Of a DNA stretch of 64,000 nt, positions 59,092 through 64,000 are shown one piece after another. A program made the translations under genes and the position numbers. The notes under the pieces are model-generated. The model did not search any database, was not told where the DNA came from, and worked only from the letters and a program-made list of their open reading frames with translations. Origin of the DNA: Phycisphaerae bacterium (GTDB taxonomy: Bacteria > Planctomycetota > Phycisphaerae > Phycisphaerales > UBA1924); assembly GCA_022180725.1 (NCBI GenBank), contig BQMO01000005.1, forward strand, positions 186,001 to 250,000. The letters are read 5' to 3'. Position 1 is the stretch's first letter. Each line of letters begins with the position of its first letter.

Positions 59092-60267
59092 GTGAACGGA
59101 CATGGATTTGGCGGTGGCGGCGGCGGACGGGGTCGCCGCCGTCGGCGGGGCCGGGGTGGTGGAAACTACCCCGCGGGCCCCAGGCCGGGCGGACATACCG
59201 GCGTCGCGCCGTCGCCTCAACCACAAACAGAATCGCGCGGCTCGTTCGACGTCGACGGCCAGCCGTTGCACATCGCACCCGGCACGCGCCGGTTCGACGA
59301 ACTCACCAGCATCGATCCTCAGCCCCGGTTGACGCTCGAATACCCGGGGTGCCCGGCGTCGTGCCGCCTGATCGATCTCTTCTGCCCCATCGGCCGCGGG
59401 CAGCGCGGCATGATCGTGTCGCCCCCCAAGGCCGGCAAGACCACCCTCCTCAAGGACATCGCCACCGCCCTCCTCCGCAACCACCCGGACATCGAGGTGG
59501 TCGTCCTGCTGGTGGACGAGCGGCCCGAGGAAGTCACCGACTTCCGCCGGACCTTTGTCAACACCCAGACCGAGGCCGTGGCGAGGGAAATGCTCGCGCG
59601 CGGCGAGGCGGCGTTCAAGGAGGCGCACGCCAACGGCGCCGCCGACCTGTTGCGCGGCGACGCGACGCCGAAGAAGCTCCGCGTCCGCGTCATCGCCAGC
59701 AGCAACGACCACCCGGTTGAGAAACACATCGAGGTGGCGACGACGACGATCGAGCGTTGCCGCCGCATGGTCGAGGCCGGCAAGCACGTCGTCATCCTGC
59801 TCGATTCGCTCACGCGCCTGGGGCGGGCCTTCAACCAGAGCCGCCGGCACGCCAGCAGCGGGCGCACCATGACCGGCGGGCTGGACAGCCGCGCCCTCGA
59901 AGTGCCCCGGCAGATCTTCGGCTCGGCCCGCAACACCGAGGAGGCCGGCAGCCTCACCATCATCGCCAGTTGCCTGGTCGACACCGGCTCGGCCGCCGAC
60001 CAGATCATCTTCGAGGAGTTCAAAGGCTCGGGCAACATGGAACTGATCCTCGACCGCAAGATCAGCGAGCGCCGACTGTTCCCCGCCATCAACCTCGCCG
60101 AGAGCGGCACGCGCAAGGAAGACAAGCTCCTCACCGATCAGGAGCTCAAGACCATGACGGCCCTGCGCCGCCGCCTGCTCGCCATGCCCCCGCACCAGCA
60201 GGTCGAACAACTCCTCTCGGCGTTGCAGCGGTTCCCGACGAACGCGGTGCTCGCGGGGAGCACCTGA
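59092..60267 (+). CDS. rho: Transcription termination factor Rho lacking the usual N-terminal RNA-binding domain
   Basis: Rho is a hexameric RNA helicase that ends transcription. The 391-residue protein has the ATPase core: RGQRGMIVSPPKAGKTTLLKD-type Walker A near residue 105 (SPPKAGKT), VVVLLVDERPEEVTDF near 140, VVILLDSLTRLGRAFN near 235, the Q-loop/R-loop region near 270-310 (TGGLDSRALEVPRQIFGSARN) and FEEFKGSGNMELILDR. Usual Rho proteins have at least 410 residues, with a helical and cold-shock-type RNA-binding domain before FDxLT. Here only about 65 residues precede FDELTSIDPQ. They contain a Gly/Arg tract, FGGGGGGRGRRRRRGRGGG, at residues 6-24. GTG 59092 follows GGAGG by four bases; no upstream frame encodes the missing domain. 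Confidence 0.93.
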   Translation: MNGHGFGGGGGGRGRRRRRGRGGGNYPAGPRPGGHTGVAPSPQPQTESRGSFDVDGQPLHIAPGTRRFDELTSIDPQPRLTLEYPGCPASCRLIDLFCPIGRGQRGMIVSPPKAGKTTLLKDIATALLRNHPDIEVVVLLVDERPEEVTDFRRTFVNTQTEAVAREMLARGEAAFKEAHANGAADLLRGDATPKKLRVRVIASSNDHPVEKHIEVATTTIERCRRMVEAGKHVVILLDSLTRLGRAFNQSRRHASSGRTMTGGLDSRALEVPRQIFGSARNTEEAGSLTIIASCLVDTGSAADQIIFEEFKGSGNMELILDRKISERRLFPAINLAESGTRKEDKLLTDQELKTMTALRRRLLAMPPHQQVEQLLSALQRFPTNAVLAGST

Positions 60268-60318
60268 TCATCCCAGACGGGCTGTCGATTCCGCGGCGCA
60301 CGGCTCCCCGCCGCGCGG

Positions 60319-60324
60319 TACACT
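60319..60324 (+). promoter_or_regulatory. -10-like TACACT, 6 nt before a short gene
   Basis: TACACT is followed by GACGCC and ATG 60331. The arrangement repeats that at 17731 and 18523. Confidence 0.4.
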
Positions 60325-60330
60325 GACGCC

Positions 60331-60576
60331 ATGCTCCTCGGGCTGTGGACGCACAAGCGTGTCGAGTCGGCTTCCGAGTTGTTCCGGCGGCAGCACTCCC
60401 TTTGGCTGACGCGCGCACTGCGCGGCGGGCGCGAGTACCCGCGCATCCCCGTGCGGGCCGTCACCGCGGGCGGGTGGTCGCGGCTCATGGCCCGCCCGGG
60501 CGGGCCGGCCCTGGCCGAGCGCTGGTGGAGCCACGCGTTCGACCGCGTCGACGACGCCGGCGACGGCGACGAATAA
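60331..60576 (+). CDS. Small hypothetical protein (81 aa)
   Basis: I do not recognise this protein. It is Trp- and Arg-rich (LLGLWTHKRVESASELFRRQ near the start, WWSHAFDRVDDAGDGDE at the end), with an acidic C-terminus and no membrane helix. It has no Shine-Dalgarno but a well-placed -10-like hexamer for leaderless start. It lies between rho and a membrane-protein gene on the same strand. The lack of a family keeps confidence moderate. Confidence 0.5.
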   Translation: MLLGLWTHKRVESASELFRRQHSLWLTRALRGGREYPRIPVRAVTAGGWSRLMARPGGPALAERWWSHAFDRVDDAGDGDE

Positions 60577-60651
60577 CCCGCCGCGTTGCTACCCTCTGTC
60601 CGATCCCCCGACGCGCCCGTGGCTCGGCGTGGGACGCACCGGGAACGCACC

Positions 60652-61518
60652 ATGAGCGAACACACCCCCGCGCCCGCCGGCGAGGTTCAGCATTCGAAGG
60701 TGTCCCGCAAGTGGACGCTGAAGATGGTCGCCATCGCGGTGTTCCTGGCCGGGTTCGGGTTGTGGGGGCTGTACGACGCGACGGTGGCCTACCCGCGCCG
60801 CGGCGAGCGGGCCTCGGAATACCTCGAGTTCCAGTACCTGGAGAACTTCAAACAGGCGCGGCCGCCGCTCGACCACCGCGCGGGCATCGCCGACCCCGCC
60901 AACGAACTCCAGCGCCTCCGCGGCGGCGCCCCGAGCGACCTCGCCGACCGTGCCGCGAAAACCTGGCTCGAATCGCTCGTGCTCATCGGGCGGCTCGACG
61001 GGCCGACCGCGACGAGCATCCCGCGCACGGACTTCCGTGGATCGTCGGTCGCCGACGCCGAGACGCGTCGGCGGGAGCTCGAGCAGAAGTTCACCACCGG
61101 CGGGCAGGCGCAGGCCCCCAGCCCGCTCTCGAAGTGGGACATCCCCGTGCAGTGGATCATCACCGCCGCCGGGCTGGGGTTGGGCCTGTGGATGCTGCTG
61201 CTCATCATCCGCGTGCGGACGAAGTCCTTCGCGTTCGAGCCGGGCTCGATGCGGCTGACGCTCCCCGGCGGGGCGTCGTTTACCCCCGCCGACATCGAGG
61301 ACGTCGACAAGCGCAAGTGGCACAAGTTCTACGTGACCGTCAAGATCAAGCCGGGGCACGGCACGCTCGGCGGCAAGGATGTCGAACTCGACCTGCTGCG
61401 CTACGAGCCGGTCGAGGAATGGGTGCTGGCCATGGAGCGGGCCGCGTTCCCGGACCGGGTCGAACAGCCCCCGCCCGAGGAGCCGGCCCCTTCCCCGGCG
61501 GATGGGCCTGCGGCGTAA
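60652..61518 (+). CDS. Membrane protein with two transmembrane helices, unknown function
   Basis: The 288-residue protein has a cytoplasmic N-terminus of 22 residues, a first helix (MVAIAVFLAGFGLWGLYDA) near residues 24-43, a hydrophilic loop of about 115 residues, and a second helix (WIITAAGLGLGLWMLLLII) near 165-185. The C-terminal region, with FAFEPGSMRLTLPGGASFTP and WHKFYVTVKI near 200-235, resembles PH-like folds but no family is named. The end is Pro/Glu-rich. It is in a tandem run with a DUF456-like protein. Confidence 0.7.
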   Translation: MSEHTPAPAGEVQHSKVSRKWTLKMVAIAVFLAGFGLWGLYDATVAYPRRGERASEYLEFQYLENFKQARPPLDHRAGIADPANELQRLRGGAPSDLADRAAKTWLESLVLIGRLDGPTATSIPRTDFRGSSVADAETRRRELEQKFTTGGQAQAPSPLSKWDIPVQWIITAAGLGLGLWMLLLIIRVRTKSFAFEPGSMRLTLPGGASFTPADIEDVDKRKWHKFYVTVKIKPGHGTLGGKDVELDLLRYEPVEEWVLAMERAAFPDRVEQPPPEEPAPSPADGPAA

Positions 61519-61561
61519 GTCGCGCGAACCCCCGGCACGCCGATTCCGAACAACATACGGC

Positions 61562-62098
61562 ATGCCCGATTGGGACTGGATTCAAATCTCGGCGGTGGCC
61601 CTGATCGCGCTGGCCTCGTTCGCGGGGGTGGTGCTCACCGTGCTCACCCTGCCCGGCACGTGGGTGACGGTGGCGGCGGGTGTGGTGGTCAAGGCATGGC
61701 GGCCTGAGTTGATGCCGTGGTGGGTGCTGCTGGCGGCGCTGGCCCTGGCGTTGCTGGCCGAGGGGATCGAGTTCGCGGCAACAGCGCTGGGGGCCGCCAA
61801 AGCCGGGGCGACCCGGCGAGGGGCCGTCGGCGCGATCATCGGCTCGATCGTCGGCGCCCTGGGCGGGTCGATCGTCCCGCCATTCCCCTTGGGAACAATC
61901 CTCGGGGGCGTGCTCGGGGCGGGGCTGGGCGCGATGATCGCGGAGCGGCACGGGAACGCGACATGGCGTCAGGCCGGGCAGGCCGCCGGCGGGGCCGCCG
62001 CGGGGCGGCTTGTCGCGACGCTGGCCAAGACGACGCTGGCGGGGGTGATCGCCGCAACGCTTTCGACGGCGGCGGTGGTCATGGCGGTTCGGACGTAG
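61562..62098 (+). CDS. DUF456-family membrane protein
   Basis: The 178-residue protein has the four or five hydrophobic segments and Gly-rich pattern of the DUF456 family: GVVLTVLTLPGTWVTVAAGVV near residue 22, EGIEFAATALGAAKAGATRRG near 65 and GAIIGSIVGALGGSIVPPFPLGTILGGVLGAGLG-type glycine segments after that. The family's function is unknown; it resembles glycine-zipper membrane proteins. ATG 61562 has no Shine-Dalgarno. The gene is 43 bp downstream of the two-helix membrane-protein gene. Confidence 0.8.
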   Translation: MPDWDWIQISAVALIALASFAGVVLTVLTLPGTWVTVAAGVVVKAWRPELMPWWVLLAALALALLAEGIEFAATALGAAKAGATRRGAVGAIIGSIVGALGGSIVPPFPLGTILGGVLGAGLGAMIAERHGNATWRQAGQAAGGAAAGRLVATLAKTTLAGVIAATLSTAAVVMAVRT

Positions 62099-62245
62099 CC
62101 CCATGAAGATCGCGTTGGGCCGGGCGGGTGGTATGGCGGAATTGCCGTCCGGTAAGTATGCTGTGGGCTACACAGGGAGGTGTCGTCGGCCGATGGGCTG
62201 TGTGCAGTGCCACCGGACCGACGCAGCAGCACGAAGCGGAGCACC

Positions 62246-63769
62246 ATGACCAAAGCCGTCGCCGAGTCGTCCGCGCGCGTCGTGAACGGAAGCACTCAGG
62301 GAGAACGCGTGAAGGCCAAGGGGCCGACACAGGGAGCCGCGAACACCGAGAAGGGCGTCAAGCACTTTGTGCTCGACACCAACATCCTCCTGCACAACCC
62401 CGACGCGCTCTTCGTCTTTCAGGACAACCACGTCGTCATTCCCTTCAAGGTCATCGAGGAGCTCGACCGGCTCAAGCGCAAGGATGATGATCTGGGCCGC
62501 AACGCCCGCGCCTGTATCCGCCACCTCGACCGCCTCCGGGCCATCGGCAAACTCCCCGACGGGGTCGAGTGGGGCAAACTGCCCACGCAGCCGAACGCGG
62601 CGCGGTCGGCGGGCGTGAACGGAAAAACGGGGACGGTGCGGATCGACGTGACGGACTACGCCCGGCCCCCGGCGATCATCGAGGACACGCCCGACAACCA
62701 CATTATCGCCGTCGCCTATCACCTGAAGGAAAAAGGCGTGCGGGTGGTCTTCGTCACCAAGGACCTTGCCGCGCGGATCAAGAGCGACGCCCTGGGCATC
62801 AAGACCGAGGACTTCGAGAACCAGCGCGTCGACGCGGAGCGCCTGTACATCGGGTACGCCAGCATCGAGACCGGCGGCGACCTCATCGACGAACTCTACC
62901 GCGACCGCATGATCCCCATGGAGCGGGTCGAGAAGCACCTTGTCGAGCGCGACGAGCACGGGCAGAAGTTTCCCATCGTCCTCAACCCCAACCAGTACCT
63001 CGTGCTGCGCGACAAGGACGACGAGAACCACACCGGCCTGGGCCGTCGCCTGGGCGACACGGCCCACCTCATCCCCGTCACCGGCCCCCGCAAGCCCGTG
63101 CACGGCATCCTCGCGCGCAACGTCCAGCAGACGATGGCCCTCGACGCGCTCCTTGATGAGGACATCAAGTTCGTCACGCTCCTGGGTTCGGCGGGCACGG
63201 GCAAGACGCTGCTGGCCCTCGCCGCGGGCATGAGCAAGGTCTTCGGCGAGCAGCGCTACGACAAGTTGCTGGTGGCGCGGCCCATCATGCCGCTGGGGCG
63301 CGACATCGGCTATCTCCCCGGCGACAAGGACGAGAAACTCGGCGCGTGGATGCAGCCCATCTTCGACAACCTGTCGTATCTGCTTTCAACCCGCGGCGCC
63401 CACGACAAGGGCCCCGACAGCCAGACGAGCGAACAGCGCATCAGCAAGTTGATGGCGGACGGCAAGGTGGTGCTCGAGCCGCTGACGTACATCCGCGGGC
63501 GGAGCATTCCGCACCAGTTCATGATCGTGGACGAAGCCCAGAACCTGACGCCGCACGAGGTGAAGACGATCGCCAGCCGCGTGGGCGAGGGGACCAAACT
63601 CGTCCTCACCGGCGACATCGGGCAGATCGACAACCCGTACCTGGACCAATCCAGCAACGGGCTGTCGTACGCCATCGAGAAGATGAAGGGCGTCCGCCTC
63701 TTCGCGCATGTGACGCTGGCCAAGAGCGAGCGCAGCGAACTGGCGAGTTTGGCCGCGAGCAGGCTCTAA
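62246..63769 (+). CDS. PIN-PhoH fusion ATPase (YlaK-like)
   Basis: The 507-residue protein joins a PIN nuclease domain and a PhoH helicase-like ATPase. HFVLDTNILLHNPDALFVF near residue 40 starts the PIN domain; DNHIIAVAYHL and FVTKDLAARIKSDALGI complete it. The ATPase has the Walker A LLGSAGTGKTLLALAAG near 315, ARPIMPLGRDIGYLPGD near 345 and the Walker B FMIVDEAQNLTPHEVKT near 430. Fusions of this kind are thought to unwind and cut RNA. A leader with GCGGAG lies before ATG 62246. The stop is 11 bp before the next gene. Confidence 0.9.
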   Translation: MTKAVAESSARVVNGSTQGERVKAKGPTQGAANTEKGVKHFVLDTNILLHNPDALFVFQDNHVVIPFKVIEELDRLKRKDDDLGRNARACIRHLDRLRAIGKLPDGVEWGKLPTQPNAARSAGVNGKTGTVRIDVTDYARPPAIIEDTPDNHIIAVAYHLKEKGVRVVFVTKDLAARIKSDALGIKTEDFENQRVDAERLYIGYASIETGGDLIDELYRDRMIPMERVEKHLVERDEHGQKFPIVLNPNQYLVLRDKDDENHTGLGRRLGDTAHLIPVTGPRKPVHGILARNVQQTMALDALLDEDIKFVTLLGSAGTGKTLLALAAGMSKVFGEQRYDKLLVARPIMPLGRDIGYLPGDKDEKLGAWMQPIFDNLSYLLSTRGAHDKGPDSQTSEQRISKLMADGKVVLEPLTYIRGRSIPHQFMIVDEAQNLTPHEVKTIASRVGEGTKLVLTGDIGQIDNPYLDQSSNGLSYAIEKMKGVRLFAHVTLAKSERSELASLAASRL

Positions 63770-63772
63770 GAT
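63767..63772 (+). promoter_or_regulatory. -10-like TAAGAT, 8 nt before the last gene
   Basis: TAAGAT overlaps the stop of the PhoH-type gene and is followed by CACGTCTC and ATG 63781. It may start a separate leaderless transcript; read-through is also possible. Confidence 0.3.
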
Positions 63773-63780
63773 CACGTCTC

Positions 63781-64000
63781 ATGCCGACCGATCTTTCAAA
63801 CAAGCGGATCATTCTCACCGGCGGGGCCGGGTTTCTCGGGCGGTGCGTCGTCGCGGGCCTAGCCCGGCGCGGCGTGCCTGAAAAAAACATCTTCATCCCC
63901 CGCCGGAAGGACTTTGACCTGACGGACATGGCCAGCGTGCAGCGGCTGTACCGGGCCGCGTTCCCCGGGAACAAGGCCGATGTCGTGATCCACCTCGCGG
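63781..64000 (+). CDS. NAD-dependent epimerase/dehydratase, fucose-synthase-like, 3' end outside window
   Basis: Only 73 residues are present. RIILTGGAGFLGRCVVAGLARRGV near residue 9 is the Rossmann loop of sugar-nucleotide epimerases; NIFIPRRKDFDLTDMASVQRLY near 35 and ADVVIHLA near 66 are the following strands and match GDP-L-fucose synthase better than UDP-galactose epimerases. The exact substrate cannot be told from the part seen. It is a second relative of the gene at 18535. Confidence 0.75.
   Translation, partial: MPTDLSNKRIILTGGAGFLGRCVVAGLARRGVPEKNIFIPRRKDFDLTDMASVQRLYRAAFPGNKADVVIHLA

Noticed and set aside
1..64000. CRISPR arrays, tRNA or rRNA genes
   Set aside because: No spaced direct repeats and no cloverleaf-type or rRNA-like segments were noticed on either strand by eye; a covariance-model search would be decisive.

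Overview
The window is high-GC, densely coded bacterial chromosome, most likely from a planctomycete of the Phycisphaerae type. That placement is an inference. It rests on a LEPR-XLL-like motif near the N-terminus of an exported cyclophilin, a PEP-CTERM-like tail on a secreted protein, a dockerin-like calcium-loop tail on a secreted enzyme, a TatC with a large extra loop, and many short zinc-ribbon and membrane proteins of unknown function. No tRNA, rRNA, CRISPR array or classical IS transposase was recognised.

Layout. Positions 1-7 kb carry the 3' end of biosynthetic arginine decarboxylase, an exported ADP-ribosylglycohydrolase-like protein, a PIN/TRAM membrane protein with an octapeptide-repeat tail, and GDP-mannose 4,6-dehydratase. 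Positions 7-13 kb are a minus-strand surface-glycan operon (glycosyltransferase, FkbM methyltransferase, second methyltransferase, flippase, membrane exo/endonuclease-phosphatase-like protein). Positions 13-18.5 kb are a minus-strand catabolic block: ROK kinase, 5-oxoprolinase PxpB-PxpC-PxpA and an HMG-CoA-lyase-like gene, with an enoyl-CoA-hydratase-like gene upstream. Positions 18.5-21 kb hold two GDP-sugar epimerase/reductase genes (fucose-synthase-like and GDP-mannose 3,5-epimerase-like). Positions 21-31 kb hold secreted proteins, an ABC exporter, two GT2 glycosyltransferases and lysS. Positions 31-41 kb hold a P1B-type metal ATPase, a glutaminase-like exoenzyme, a MoxR ATPase, a sigma/anti-sigma/PDZ set, tatC-tadA and mutM. 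Positions 42-46 kb hold dnaA with a good promoter and a possible origin region. Positions 46-64 kb are housekeeping: dxr-ybeY-CNNM protein-cysS, bamA, RNase E/G, PTS enzyme I-like protein, rho, a PIN-PhoH ATPase and the start of another nucleotide-sugar epimerase.

The most unusual object is at 13684-14160. A 477-bp cassette with 39-bp imperfect terminal inverted repeats (34/39 matching) carries a DUF559-type (PD-(D/E)xK-like) endonuclease domain. It lies in frame inside an otherwise complete HMG-CoA lyase gene, so one open frame of 455 codons reads through both. A shorter in-frame insertion in a GT2 gene near 28514-28600 shares an 11-nt match with one terminal repeat and may be a remnant of the same family. 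A second genome-scale pattern is a TAnnnT -10-like hexamer placed 5-9 nt before the start codon of twelve genes that mostly lack a Shine-Dalgarno sequence, which suggests leaderless transcription. A third is RNA metabolism: Rho lacks the usual cold-shock-type RNA-binding domain and begins with an Arg/Gly-rich tract, and RNase E/G carries three similar tracts in a long disordered tail.
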